Shown one piece after another: positions 42,388-51,971 of a stretch of DNA of 64,000 nucleotides (the first letter of the stretch is position 1; each line of letters opens with the position of its first letter). Location: contig NZ_JUHG01000020.1 of NCBI RefSeq assembly GCF_000799715.1, forward strand, positions 124,001 to 188,000, given 5' to 3'. The position numbers were made by a program, and so were the translations under genes. Origin of the DNA: Martinezella rhizogenes. GTDB taxonomy: Bacteria; Pseudomonadota; Alphaproteobacteria; Rhizobiales; Rhizobiaceae. Under the pieces are notes generated by a model. The model was not told the DNA's origin, did not search any database, and saw only the letters and a list, made by a program, of their open reading frames with translations.

Positions 42388-43377
42388 CTATTCCGTCGTG
42401 ATCGGCCGTGTCATCAATTGCTCTATGGCGGTCGGGATATCCAGTTTTCCGTCAATGATCGCCGAAACGGCTTCGGTGATCGGCATGTCGACTCCAAGCC
42501 CCTGCGCCAGCTTCGCGGCGATCGAGGCAGCATAGGCGCCTTCGACCAGCTCTCCATGCGCGGGATCGACCGTCTGGCCCTGGCCGAGCGCGATACCGAA
42601 GCGCAGATTGCGGGACTGATGGCTGGTCGCGGTCAGCACGAGGTCGCCGAGGCCGGAAAGCCCGCGCACGGTCTCCGCCTTGCCGCCCTTGGCAAAGACG
42701 AAGCGCGACATCTCGGCAAGGCCGCGACTGATCAATGCGGCGCGCGCCGAATCACCGATCCCGCGTCCTTCGACAATGCCGCAGGCGATCGCGAGCACAT
42801 TCTTCAGCGCGCCACCGAGCTGCACGCCGACCCGGTCGGAAGAGGCATAGAGACGGAAGGTGGGGCCGGAAATCGCCTGCGCCAGCCGTTCCGCCACTGC
42901 CATATCGGCCGCCGCGATCGCCATTGCCGTCGGCAGACCCTTGGCGATATCGGCGGCGAAGCCCGGTCCGGAGAGAACGGCGATGGCATGGTGCGGCAAT
43001 TCGCGTTCCAGCATGTCGGTCAAAAGATCGCCGGAGACTTTGTCTATGCCCTTGGCGCAGGTGACGACGACGGCGTCAGGCGCGAGATAGGGGCCATAAT
43101 GACGCGCCGCATCGGCCTGCGCCTGCGATGGCATGGCGAACAGCACGATGCCCGCATCCGAAATCGAGTCCGGCTCGGCGGAGAATTGCAGCGAATCCGG
43201 CAGTTCGATGCCGGGCAATGCCGTGTCATTCATCCGGTCGGTATTAAGATCGGCCATCAGCGCGGCCTTGCGCCCGACCAGCGTCACCTGGCTCTTGGCC
43301 GTCAAGGCGATGACGGCGGCGAGCGCCGTGCCGAAAGCACCGGCGCCGATGACAGCGATCCGTTCCTTGCCGCTCAT
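42388..43377 (-). CDS. gpsA: Glycerol-3-phosphate dehydrogenase [NAD(P)+]
   Basis: Biosynthetic sn-glycerol-3-phosphate dehydrogenase of 329 residues that makes the phospholipid backbone precursor. The NAD motif is IAVIGAGAFGTALAAV (about 6-21). Catalytic Lys is in KNVLAIACG, and SGLGDLVLTATSHQSRN is conserved. Its start overlaps the tsaD stop by 4 bp (43374-43377). Confidence 0.97.
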   Translation of the reverse strand: MSGKERIAVIGAGAFGTALAAVIALTAKSQVTLVGRKAALMADLNTDRMNDTALPGIELPDSLQFSAEPDSISDAGIVLFAMPSQAQADAARHYGPYLAPDAVVVTCAKGIDKVSGDLLTDMLERELPHHAIAVLSGPGFAADIAKGLPTAMAIAAADMAVAERLAQAISGPTFRLYASSDRVGVQLGGALKNVLAIACGIVEGRGIGDSARAALISRGLAEMSRFVFAKGGKAETVRGLSGLGDLVLTATSHQSRNLRFGIALGQGQTVDPAHGELVEGAYAASIAAKLAQGLGVDMPITEAVSAIIDGKLDIPTAIEQLMTRPITTE

Positions 43378-44471
43378 GCCTTCGCTCCTCGTTTGCCATG
43401 ACCCAGAAGCGTTTCCGCCTTCTGATCGAGCGGCCAGCGCGAGCGCGGCTGCACATCGAGACCGTCAGGTGCGGCACCCGTCGCCATGCGCTCCAGCCCG
43501 GCCCAGGCGATCATCACCGCATTGTCGGTGCAGAGACTCAGCGGCGGCGCGATGAAGCGGAAGCCGTTGAGATCGCAAAGCTCCTGCAGCGTGCGGCGTA
43601 GCTCGAGATTGGCGGCGACGCCACCGGCAACCACCAGCGCCGGCTTTTCCGCCGTTTTCGGAAATTCATTCTTGAAACGCTGCAGGCCGCGCCCGATCCG
43701 GTCTTTCAACGTGCGTGAGACCGCCTTCTGGAAGGAGGCGCAGATATCGGCAATGTCCTGCTCGCTCACCGGCGCGATCGTCGTCGCCGCCAGCCGCACG
43801 GCCGTCTTGAGGCCGGAGAAGGAAAAGTCCAGCCGTGCCTCACCCACCAGAGGCCGCGGAAGGTCGAACCGGTCCGGATTGCCGTTCTTCGCCGCCGCCT
43901 CGACGGCCGGACCGCCGGGATAGGGCAGGCCGAGCAGCTTTGCGGTCTTGTCGAAGGCTTCGCCCAGCGCGTCGTCGATGGTCGTGCCCCAGCGCTCATA
44001 CTGACCGACGCCACGCACCAGGATCAATTGTGTGTGACCGCCAGAGACCAGCAGCATCAGATAGGGGAAGGCGAGGCTATCCGTCAGCCTTGCCGTCAAG
44101 GCGTGACCTTCGAGATGGTTGATGGCATAGAGCGGCTTGCCGGTTGCCCTGGATATCGCCTTGCCAGTCATCAGCCCGACGAGCAGGCCGCCGATCAGGC
44201 CGGGGCCGGAGGTGGCAGCGATAGCATCGACATCGGCCAGCGACACATTGGCGCGCTTCAGGGCCTCGTCGATCAGTGTATCCAGCGCCTCGACATGGGC
44301 GCGCGCAGCAATCTCGGGCACGACGCCGCCATAGGCGCTATGCTCGTCCAGCTGGCTCAAAACAACGTCTGAGCGTACGATGGCGGTGCCGTCATCCTGG
44401 CGCTCGACAATGGCCGCGGCGGTTTCGTCGCAGCTTGTTTCGATGCCGAGAATACGAAGAAAGGACGCCAT
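43374..44471 (-). CDS. tsaD: tRNA N6-adenosine threonylcarbamoyltransferase
   Basis: Essential enzyme (365 residues) that places threonylcarbamoyl on A37 of ANN-reading tRNAs together with TsaB, TsaC and TsaE. The metal-binding HLEGH is seen in AINHLEGHALTARL (about 115-119). The ASKH domain phosphate motif is ILGIETSCDETAAAI, and LLVSGGHTQLIL and FSGLKTAVR are conserved. It is divergent from hemC. Confidence 0.98.
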   Translation of the reverse strand: MASFLRILGIETSCDETAAAIVERQDDGTAIVRSDVVLSQLDEHSAYGGVVPEIAARAHVEALDTLIDEALKRANVSLADVDAIAATSGPGLIGGLLVGLMTGKAISRATGKPLYAINHLEGHALTARLTDSLAFPYLMLLVSGGHTQLILVRGVGQYERWGTTIDDALGEAFDKTAKLLGLPYPGGPAVEAAAKNGNPDRFDLPRPLVGEARLDFSFSGLKTAVRLAATTIAPVSEQDIADICASFQKAVSRTLKDRIGRGLQRFKNEFPKTAEKPALVVAGGVAANLELRRTLQELCDLNGFRFIAPPLSLCTDNAVMIAWAGLERMATGAAPDGLDVQPRSRWPLDQKAETLLGHGKRGAKA

Positions 44472-44555
44472 GGAAGTCGTTCGATGCCTGTTGGTCGATT
44501 GCGATAAAGCGGAAATATGGTTACGGGAACTGTCGGTAACAACGGATCAAAGCGG

Positions 44556-45485
44556 ATGCAAACAAAACCTTTCCGGATCGGCACGCGCGGCAGCCCGCTA
44601 GCATTGGCGCAGGCGCGCGAGGCCCGCGACCGCCTGATGGCGGCGCACGGCCTGCCGGAAGAAATGTTCGAGATCGTCGCCCTGACCACCAAGGGCGACC
44701 GCATCGCCGATCGTGCGCTGGCGGAAATCGGCGGCAAGGGCCTGTTCACGGAAGAGCTGGAAGAGAAACTGACCTCGGGCGAACTCGACTTCGCCGTGCA
44801 TTCGGCCAAAGACATGGCAACGAAGCTGCCGGACGGACTGGCGCTCACCGCCTACCTGCCGCGCGAGGATATTCGCGATTCCGTCATCGGCCGCACGGCG
44901 CCGAAGTTGATCGAGCTGCCGCATGGCGCCACCGTCGGCTCCGCGTCGCTGCGCCGCCAGGCGCTGATCCGCCGCCTGCGCCCCGATATCAACGTCATCA
45001 CCTTTCGTGGCTCGGTCCAGACCCGGCTGCGCAAGCTGGAAGAAGGCCAGGCGGACGCAACGCTTCTGGCCGTTGCCGGCCTGAAACGGCTCGGCAGGGT
45101 AGATGTGATCACCGACATCCTTGATCCCGACGCATTCCCGCCGGCACCGGCACAAGGCGCGATCGGCATTGAAAGCCGCATCGGCGACAACAGGATGAAC
45201 GACCTGCTCACCGCCATCAATGACGGCCCCACCTTCGACACCGTCTCCTGCGAACGCGGCTTCCTGGCAGCGCTCGACGGCTCCTGCCGCACGCCGATCG
45301 CCGGCTATGCCGTCTGCGAAGGGGACCATATCCGCTTCTTTGGCATGATCCTGACGCCCGACGGCCAACAAGTGCATACCACCACCATCGAAGGCCACCG
45401 CCGGGACGCCGAGGCGCTCGGCACCAATGCCGGCCAAGCTATCCGCACTGAAGCCGGCAGCACCTTCTTCGAAGACTGGACCTGA
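44556..45485 (+). CDS. hemC: Hydroxymethylbilane synthase
   Basis: Porphobilinogen deaminase of 309 residues that builds the linear tetrapyrrole. The conserved IGTRGSPLALAQA start, KDMATKLPDGL and the dipyrromethane-cofactor Cys244 in LDGSCRTPIAGY are present. The frame is open from 44517, but the family start is MQTKPFRIG at 44556. Heads a plus-strand run hemC-hemD-mitofilin-hemY with hemD 6 bp behind. Confidence 0.97.
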   Translation: MQTKPFRIGTRGSPLALAQAREARDRLMAAHGLPEEMFEIVALTTKGDRIADRALAEIGGKGLFTEELEEKLTSGELDFAVHSAKDMATKLPDGLALTAYLPREDIRDSVIGRTAPKLIELPHGATVGSASLRRQALIRRLRPDINVITFRGSVQTRLRKLEEGQADATLLAVAGLKRLGRVDVITDILDPDAFPPAPAQGAIGIESRIGDNRMNDLLTAINDGPTFDTVSCERGFLAALDGSCRTPIAGYAVCEGDHIRFFGMILTPDGQQVHTTTIEGHRRDAEALGTNAGQAIRTEAGSTFFEDWT

Positions 45486-45491
45486 TCGCCC

Positions 45492-46217
45492 ATGCGCGTC
45501 ATCGTCACCCGCCCCCAGCATTCGGGTGAACGCACCGTCCAACGGCTGACGGAGATGGGACACGAGACACTGTCGCTGCCGCTGTCGGAGCCAGTACACG
45601 ATGTCGATGCGGCCCGGCAGGCGCTGTCGGAAACGCAAGACGCTATTGCCGTCACCAGCGCCGAGGCGATCCGCGCCCTCGCCGCGCTCGACCAAAATCT
45701 GGCGCCTCACCTCGGCCGGCCTCTCTTTGCGGTCGGCAAGGCGACGGCGAAAGAGGCAGGGAACCTCGGCTTCACCCACGTTCTTGCCTCCGAAGGCGGT
45801 GGCATTGAACTCGCGGAGCTGATTGCCCACAACCGGACCAGCATGCAACAGCCCCTGCTCTATCTCGCCGGCTCGCCGCGCGCCGCCGGCTTTGAAACCA
45901 GATCGATGGAGTTGAATATCCCCCTGCGGACGGTGGAATGCTACCACATGCTAGATATCACCCCCGACGGCACCACACTTCGCAAGCTTTTTATCGAGAC
46001 CCGCGCCGACGCCGTGCTGCTCTATTCTCGCCAGACAGCACACCGTTTTTTCAGCCTGTCCTTCCTGCGGCAACATCCGGACGCCCTTGCCTCGACAAGG
46101 TTTCTCTGCCTCAGCGAAGCGATTGCGGATGCTGTCCCGGCTTTGTTGCGCGCCCATGTGGAGATTACCGCCATGCCGGATGAAGACAGTCTTCTGGCGC
46201 TTCTGACGACGGAGTAG
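45492..46217 (+). CDS. hemD: Uroporphyrinogen-III synthase
   Basis: Protein of 241 residues that closes and inverts ring D of hydroxymethylbilane. The sequence is weakly conserved in this family, but MRVIVTRPQHSGERTV at the N-terminus and the LAGSPRAAGFETRSMEL and DAVLLYSRQTAHRFFSL segments match HemD, as does its position 6 bp after hemC. Confidence 0.9.
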   Translation: MRVIVTRPQHSGERTVQRLTEMGHETLSLPLSEPVHDVDAARQALSETQDAIAVTSAEAIRALAALDQNLAPHLGRPLFAVGKATAKEAGNLGFTHVLASEGGGIELAELIAHNRTSMQQPLLYLAGSPRAAGFETRSMELNIPLRTVECYHMLDITPDGTTLRKLFIETRADAVLLYSRQTAHRFFSLSFLRQHPDALASTRFLCLSEAIADAVPALLRAHVEITAMPDEDSLLALLTTE

Positions 46218-46296
46218 GGCCTCAATTTTGATCTAAGCTCTTTCCATATTCGACTTGTCTGTCTAACCTCGCTGCAGCGCATGAAAAGAGGACCTC

Positions 46297-47583
46297 ATGG
46301 TATCGCGAAAAACGCCAAACCATTCGAAGCCCAACGACGAGCCGGTCACGATCGACCTGGAAGCAGAGAAGTCCGTGCAAGCCCCGGCTTCCACGGACAT
46401 GACGGAACACAATCACAGCGAACCCGGCCACAACGAACCCGGCACTTCGTCCGCCAATGAGGTGGAAGTGACGCCCGAGACCGAGCAGGAGTCGCAGCAC
46501 TCCGAGGCCGGCGAGCCTGTCACGGAAGAATCGGAAGAGAAGCTCAAAGCGGCGCTTGATCAGGAAGCCGAATCCTATTCTTTCCGTAGCGAACAGCCCG
46601 CCGCACCCCAGCGACAGCAAGGATCGACTTCGGGCCTGATCGCCGCCGGCATTGTCGGCGGCTTGATTTCCCTCATCTGCGCCGGCGCCATCCAGTATGC
46701 CGGCCTCCTCCCCGGCGGCAGGGCGGCGAAGGATACGTCCGCCGATATCGCCGCGCTCACCGCCGAAATCGACGGGTTGAAGCAGACTGTTTCCAATCTC
46801 GCCGCCGCGCCCGCGGCAGCGCCTGATACGACGCTGACCGCCCGCATCGCAGCCCTGGAAACGGCCAGCGTCAACAACACGGCAACCGGCGGATCATCCG
46901 GAGCAAGCAGCGGCGATGCCGGTCAGAAGATCGCAGCACTGAGCGCCGAGGTGGGCCAGTTGAAGACGAGCCTCGACCAGGCGACGCAAAATCGGGCCTC
47001 GGCCGATGCCGATGTCAGCAAGCGTCTCGATGACGCCGAGAAGAAGCTGAGCGAGCCGAGCCAGGAAAGCGCCGTCGCCCGTGCGATTGCGGCTGCGGCA
47101 CTGAAGGCGGCGATCGATCGTGGCGGCCCCTTCCAGCCGGAACTCGACACCTTCGCCAATGTCGCTCCGGACGATCCCGCCGTCGCCGATCTCAAGAATT
47201 TCGCCCAGACGGGCATTCCGTCCCGCGCCGATCTCATTCGTCAGGTTTCCGGCGTCACGACGGCGATCGTCGCCACGACGCAACAGGACGACCCGAACCA
47301 GAGCTGGAGCGACCGGCTGATGACGGGCGCCAAATCCCTGGTGCAGGTGCGCCCGGTCGGCAACGTCTCCGGCGACAGCGTCGATGCCGTCGCCGCGCGC
47401 TTTGAGGACAAGGTGAAGAATGGCGACCTGCCCGGCGCCATCACCGAATGGAACAGCCTGCCGGATGCCGCAAAATCGGCTTCCGCCGCCTTCAAACAGT
47501 CACTGGATGCCCGCATCCGCGTGGAAGATCTGGTCAGCGACGCATTGTCCAAGGCAATCGCCAACACCGGAAAACAGAACTGA
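46297..47583 (+). CDS. Mitofilin/Mic60-like membrane protein in the heme operon
   Basis: Protein of 428 residues. A long acidic, low-complexity cytoplasmic N-terminus (1-108) leads to one membrane helix (GLIAAGIVGGLISLICAGAIQYAG, about 110-133). A coiled-coil region follows (~145-260, DIAALTAEIDGLKQTVSNLAAA), then a C-terminal mitofilin-type domain (QSWSDRLMTGAKSLVQVRPVG, FEDKVKNGDLPGAITEWNSLP). This layout is that of the alphaproteobacterial Mic60 homologue, a proposed ancestor of the mitochondrial cristae protein. It lies between hemD and hemY. Confidence 0.82.
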   Translation: MVSRKTPNHSKPNDEPVTIDLEAEKSVQAPASTDMTEHNHSEPGHNEPGTSSANEVEVTPETEQESQHSEAGEPVTEESEEKLKAALDQEAESYSFRSEQPAAPQRQQGSTSGLIAAGIVGGLISLICAGAIQYAGLLPGGRAAKDTSADIAALTAEIDGLKQTVSNLAAAPAAAPDTTLTARIAALETASVNNTATGGSSGASSGDAGQKIAALSAEVGQLKTSLDQATQNRASADADVSKRLDDAEKKLSEPSQESAVARAIAAAALKAAIDRGGPFQPELDTFANVAPDDPAVADLKNFAQTGIPSRADLIRQVSGVTTAIVATTQQDDPNQSWSDRLMTGAKSLVQVRPVGNVSGDSVDAVAARFEDKVKNGDLPGAITEWNSLPDAAKSASAAFKQSLDARIRVEDLVSDALSKAIANTGKQN

Positions 47584-47598
47584 GGACGGAGCGCGAGA

Positions 47599-49197
47599 AT
47601 GATCAGACTGCTTATCTTCGCCGTTTTCGTCCTGGCTCTCGCCTATGGTTTTTCCTGGCTGGCGGATCGCCCCGGCGATCTTTCGCTCGTCTGGGGAGGT
47701 CAGCTTTACCAGACCAAGCTGATCGTTGCCGCCGGCATCCTGATCGCGCTGGTGGCCGCCGTCATGCTTGTATGGTGGTTTATCCGGCTGATCTGGAACT
47801 CTCCGCATTCCGTCACCCGCTATTTCCGCGCCCGCAAGCGTGACCGCGGCTATCAGGCGCTGTCGACGGGGCTGATAGCCGCCGGCGCCGGCAATGCGCT
47901 GCTCGCCCGCAAGATGGCGGCGCGCACGCGCGGCCTGATCCGCGCCGACCAGGAACCGCTGATCAACCTGCTCGAGGCACAAGCCGCGCTGATCGAAGGC
48001 AAGCATGACGAAGCGCGCCAGAAATTCGAGTTGATGGCCAACGACCCGGAAACCCGGGAACTCGGCCTGCGCGGCCTCTATCTCGAAGCCAAGCGTCTTG
48101 GCGCCAATGAGGCGGCGCGGCAATATGCCGAAAAGGCCGCCGATCAGGCCCCCTACCTGCCCTGGGCGGCGCAGGCGACGCTGGAATATCGCAGCCAGGC
48201 CGGCAACTGGGACGATGCCATCAAGCTTCTCGACCAGCAGAAGGTCGCCCATGTCGTCGACAAGGAGACCGCCAACCGCCAGCGCGCCGTGCTCCTGACC
48301 GCGCGCGCCAACGACAAGCTCGAAAGCGACCCGGTCGGTGCCCGCGACGATGCACTCGCGGCGCTGAAACTGTCCGCCGATTTCGTCCCCGCCGCGCTGA
48401 CGGCGGCCAAGGCATTGTTCCGCGAAGACAAAGTGCGCAAGGCCGCCTCCGTGCTCGAACAGGTCTGGAAGGCAAAACCGCATCCGGAGATCGGCAAGGC
48501 CTATGTCCGCGCCCGCAGCGGCGACAGCGTCACCGACCGCCTGAAGCGCGCCGAGCGGCTGGAAGCGATCCGCCCGAACAATGTCGAGGCGCTGCTCCTC
48601 ACCGCGAAGGCCGCGCTCGACTCCCGTGATTTCGCCAAGGCCCGCGCCAAGGCCGAGGCGGCGGCCCGCATCGACGCCCGTGAGGGCGCCTTCCTGTTGC
48701 TGGCCGATATCGAGGAAGCGGAGACCGGCGATCAGGGCCGCGTCCGCCACTGGATGGCGCAGGCGCTCCGCGCGCCGCGCGATCCAGCCTGGGTGGCCGA
48801 CGGTTTCGTCTCCGACAAATGGCTGCCGCTGTCGCCCATCACCGGCCGGCTCGACGCCTTCGAATGGAAGGCGCCCTTCGGCCAGATCGAGGGACCGCTG
48901 GAAGAAGGCACCACCGTTTCGGTTGACGCCGCGCTAAAGTCGCTACCGCCGATGCGGGAAACTGCGCCCGCAACCGCTACCGCGAAGCCGACCTCACCAA
49001 TAGTTGCATCGCCCACCAACAGCACCTCTGTTATAGAACTGGAACCGATCGTGGCGAAACCGGCAACGGCAGCCACCGAAATCGAGCCGGCGAACGAGGC
49101 GGACCCAAGGCCCTTCTTCGGCGGTGCGCCGGATGATCCGGGTGTGAAAGATCTAAAACTTGAACCGGAACCCAAGACACGGCTCAAGTTGTTCTAG
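47599..49197 (+). CDS. hemY: Heme biosynthesis protein HemY (TPR)
   Basis: Inner-membrane protein of 532 residues: two membrane helices (about 1-20 and 38-62), then tetratricopeptide-like helical repeats (~90-400), as in the HemY_N/HemY family. The basic stretch FRARKRDRGYQALSTGLIAAGAGN after the helices is conserved. Its role in heme production is known genetically, not enzymatically. The last ~120 residues are low-complexity (Thr/Ala/Pro), ending KTRLKLF. It lies 15 bp after the mitofilin gene. Confidence 0.93.
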   Translation: MIRLLIFAVFVLALAYGFSWLADRPGDLSLVWGGQLYQTKLIVAAGILIALVAAVMLVWWFIRLIWNSPHSVTRYFRARKRDRGYQALSTGLIAAGAGNALLARKMAARTRGLIRADQEPLINLLEAQAALIEGKHDEARQKFELMANDPETRELGLRGLYLEAKRLGANEAARQYAEKAADQAPYLPWAAQATLEYRSQAGNWDDAIKLLDQQKVAHVVDKETANRQRAVLLTARANDKLESDPVGARDDALAALKLSADFVPAALTAAKALFREDKVRKAASVLEQVWKAKPHPEIGKAYVRARSGDSVTDRLKRAERLEAIRPNNVEALLLTAKAALDSRDFAKARAKAEAAARIDAREGAFLLLADIEEAETGDQGRVRHWMAQALRAPRDPAWVADGFVSDKWLPLSPITGRLDAFEWKAPFGQIEGPLEEGTTVSVDAALKSLPPMRETAPATATAKPTSPIVASPTNSTSVIELEPIVAKPATAATEIEPANEADPRPFFGGAPDDPGVKDLKLEPEPKTRLKLF

Positions 49198-49198
49198 G

Positions 49199-49242
49199 GC
49201 ATGATCTGGAGGAGCGCGCTGCGCTTCCGGACAAGGTCGTGC
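49199..49242. repeat. GCATGATC-flanked palindromic repeat (copy 4)
   Basis: GCATGATC (49199-49206), TGGAG, loop CGCGCTGCGC, TTCCGGA, GGTCGTGC (49235-49242). The right flank has drifted from GATCATGC. It starts 2 bp after the hemY stop and precedes terB. Confidence 0.55.
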
Positions 49243-49267
49243 TCAGTTGCTTTAAGAATGGAACCGA

Positions 49268-49753
49268 ATGTTTGAACGCTTTCAGGAATTTTTCCAGAAT
49301 CTGACCAAGGACCACCCTAAATCCGGTTTTGCCCCCGACGACCCGCGCATCGCGGTTGCGGCTCTTTGCATCCAGGTGATGGAAGCAGACGGCAAGATCG
49401 AGGACAGCGAAAAAAAGCGGCTGCGCAAGCTGTTGAAGGAGCAATACGGTCTCGGTGGTCGCCAGCTCGACGCGCTGATCGCCGCCGGCCAGGAGGCCGA
49501 GAGCGAGGCAGTTGACTATTACCGCTTCACCTCCGACCTGAAGCGTCATCTCAATAGCGAACAGCGCCTCGAACTCCTTGGCATCCTCTGGGACATCGTC
49601 TACGCCGATGGTGAGCGCAGCGAGATGGAGGACCACGCGATCTGGCGGATCGCCGATCTCATGGGCATTTCCGATCGCGAGCGTATCGTGAAGCGGCAGG
49701 AGGCGGCGGCCCGCGCGCCGGGCCACGCGATGGAGACAGGCGATGATGATTGA
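49268..49753 (+). CDS. TerB family protein
   Basis: Helical protein of 161 residues with a TerB domain (tellurite-resistance/DjlA type): ALCIQVMEADGKIEDSEKKRLRKLL and LLGILWDIVYADGERSEMEDHAIWRIADLMGISD carry the paired acidic motifs (EADGKI, YADGER) of the family. TerB domains bind metals or sit in stress and membrane-associated complexes. Function here unknown. The last 11 bp overlap the glutamine-amidotransferase gene. Confidence 0.85.
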   Translation: MFERFQEFFQNLTKDHPKSGFAPDDPRIAVAALCIQVMEADGKIEDSEKKRLRKLLKEQYGLGGRQLDALIAAGQEAESEAVDYYRFTSDLKRHLNSEQRLELLGILWDIVYADGERSEMEDHAIWRIADLMGISDRERIVKRQEAAARAPGHAMETGDDD

Positions 49754-50480
49754 GGCGCCTCGGCGCGGCCAACATCGCCGCCCCGTACTGATCGTGTTGC
49801 ACCAGGAGCGCTCCAGCCCCGGCCGCGTCGGTCAGATGCTTCTCGAAAAAGGCTACGATCTCGACGTCCGCCGCCCGGTGCTCGGTGAAGGGCTGCCGAC
49901 GACGCTGGAGGGCCATGCGGGCGCTGTGGTCTTCGGTGGGCCAATGAGCGCTAATGATCCCGAGGATTTCGTCAAGGCTGAGATCGATTGGCTCGACGTC
50001 CCGCTCAGGGAAAACCGCCCCTATCTCGGCATCTGTCTCGGCGCGCAGATGCTCGCCCGCCATCTCGGCGCCAAGGTGAAGGCGCGCGACGACGGCAAGA
50101 CGGAAATCGGCTGGTATCCGTTGCAGCCGACGGAAAGAGGCCGGCTTCTGATACGGCGCTGGCCGCAGATGGTCTATCATTTCCACCGCGAAGGCTTCGA
50201 CCTGCCGCACGGTGCCGAGCTGCTGGCAACTGGCGAGACCTATCCCAACCAGGCGTACCGCTATGGCGCCAACGCCTGGGGCCTGCAATTTCACGCAGAG
50301 CTTACCCGCGCCATGATGCAGCGCTGGGTCGTTCACGGCGAACACCGCTTCTGCATGCCGAACGCCCAGCAGGGGCGCGAGCATCTGGAAGGCCGCATGA
50401 TTTTCGACGCAGCCCTGAAAGCCTGGCTCTCCGAATTCCTCGACATGGTGTTCGAGGGCAAGCAGGCGATGGCAGCTTGA
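49743..50480 (+). CDS. Class I glutamine amidotransferase domain protein
   Basis: Protein of 245 residues with the Cys-His-Glu triad of glutamine amidotransferases: Cys98 in LGICLGAQ, His184 and Glu186 in LQFHAELT. The oxyanion strand is VVFGGPMSANDPE. This group (GMP-synthase-like, COG0518) hydrolyses glutamine or gamma-glutamyl compounds. No synthetase domain is attached. Overlaps terB by 11 bp, suggesting coupled translation. Confidence 0.9.
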   Translation: MMIEAPRRGQHRRPVLIVLHQERSSPGRVGQMLLEKGYDLDVRRPVLGEGLPTTLEGHAGAVVFGGPMSANDPEDFVKAEIDWLDVPLRENRPYLGICLGAQMLARHLGAKVKARDDGKTEIGWYPLQPTERGRLLIRRWPQMVYHFHREGFDLPHGAELLATGETYPNQAYRYGANAWGLQFHAELTRAMMQRWVVHGEHRFCMPNAQQGREHLEGRMIFDAALKAWLSEFLDMVFEGKQAMAA

Positions 50481-50571
50481 GCTGCCAGATAATTCAGCTC
50501 TGCTTCCAATATTGGTATGTATCGGCTGATTGCCTGACGCACTGACACGGCATACCGCCTTAGCTGTGTGC

Positions 50572-51828
50572 TCACGCCACTTGCGGCGCGCCCTCGCGGT
50601 CCGGTGCGTTGAGGCTGTCGATCCGGCGCAACTGCGGAAAACCCGTCGCCCAGATGATCGCAACCGCCAGCGTGCCGATGCCGCCGATGACGACGGCGGG
50701 GATGGCGCCGAAATAATGCGCCATGGTGCCGGCGCGGAATTCGCCAAGCTCGTTCGAGGCGCCGACAAAGACCATGTTGACGGCGTTGACACGGCCGCGC
50801 ACATGATCCGGCGTCCAGAGCGTGATCAGCGTTTCGCGGACATAGACCGAGATCAGGTCGGACGCGCCCATGATCGCAAGGGCTACGATCGATAGCCAGG
50901 GCGTATGCGAGATGCCGAAGATCAGCGTTCCCACACCAAACATGGCGACACCGATGAACATGCAGATCCCGGCCCGGTGCCGGATAGGATAGGTCGCCAG
51001 AAACAGGCCCATGGCGATGGCGCCGAAGCTGGGTGCTGCGCGCAAGAGGCCGAGCCCCCAGGGGCCGAGCGTCAGAATATCGCGGGCATAAATCGGCATC
51101 AGCGCCACCGCGCCACCGAGCAGCACGGCGAAAAGATCGAGCGAGACCGCGCCGAGCACCACCTTTTCCGACCAGATGAAGCGGAAGCCGGCGAGGATTT
51201 CAATGAGGCTCTTCGCTTCATGCGCGACGCGTTGATGCGGCTTCGGGATCAGGAAGGTGAGCATCGAGCCGGCGGCAAAGAAGAAGACGGCAACCGTATA
51301 GGAGACGCTGGGACCAAGGCCATAGAGCAGGCCGCCGGCAACCGGGCCGAGAATGGCGGCAGCGTCCCAGGACATGGAATTCCAGGTCACGGCATTCGAC
51401 AGGTCTTCCGGCGGAATGAGATTGGGGGCGAGCGACTGCAATGCCGGCGACATGAAGGCGCGCTCGATGCCGAAAACGGCAAGAATCAGGAAGACCAGCA
51501 GCGGCGCGAAAGTGCCGGTGACGGTCAGGAACAGCAGCGCGGCCGTGCAGATCGTGGCGACGAGAATGCAGATGGCGGCGATCATGCGCCTGTTATAACG
51601 GTCGGCGACGGTGCCGGTCACCAGGATCAGCAGCAGCGCCGGCAGGAACTGCACCAGGCCGATCAGGCCGAGATAGATTGCATTGCCTGTATGGTCATAC
51701 ATCTGCCAGCCGACGGAAACGCTGACCACTTGCGTGGCGAACGCGGTCAGAAAACGGGCAAAGAAGAAATAGGTGTAGGCGATATGCCGGAACGCGGCAA
51801 ATCTGTCTCCGCTGGCAACCAACGACAT
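50572..51828 (-). CDS. MFS transporter
   Basis: Major-facilitator transporter of 418 residues with 12 predicted helices, resembling the enterobactin exporter EntS group (motif A: GTVADRYNRRMIAAICILVATI; a second A-like YPIRHRAGICMF in the second half). Probable drug or siderophore exporter. The ATG at 51828 (MSLVASGDRFAAF) is preferred over 51888, as the intervening 20 residues are basic and non-conserved, and CGGAAAG precedes it. Convergent with the amidotransferase gene. Confidence 0.87.
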   Translation of the reverse strand: MSLVASGDRFAAFRHIAYTYFFFARFLTAFATQVVSVSVGWQMYDHTGNAIYLGLIGLVQFLPALLLILVTGTVADRYNRRMIAAICILVATICTAALLFLTVTGTFAPLLVFLILAVFGIERAFMSPALQSLAPNLIPPEDLSNAVTWNSMSWDAAAILGPVAGGLLYGLGPSVSYTVAVFFFAAGSMLTFLIPKPHQRVAHEAKSLIEILAGFRFIWSEKVVLGAVSLDLFAVLLGGAVALMPIYARDILTLGPWGLGLLRAAPSFGAIAMGLFLATYPIRHRAGICMFIGVAMFGVGTLIFGISHTPWLSIVALAIMGASDLISVYVRETLITLWTPDHVRGRVNAVNMVFVGASNELGEFRAGTMAHYFGAIPAVVIGGIGTLAVAIIWATGFPQLRRIDSLNAPDREGAPQVA

Positions 51829-51971
51829 GTGTGAGACTTTCCGACCGGAGCAATGGCGCAGAACGCGCCCGCTCGGCCTGTTAGGCATGATTCAGCCTGT
51901 GTCAAAGCATGGGGCTTGCCCGTTTAGTCGCCAATGTCTACATGTCTGTCAACCGCGAAATGGAGACGGAT

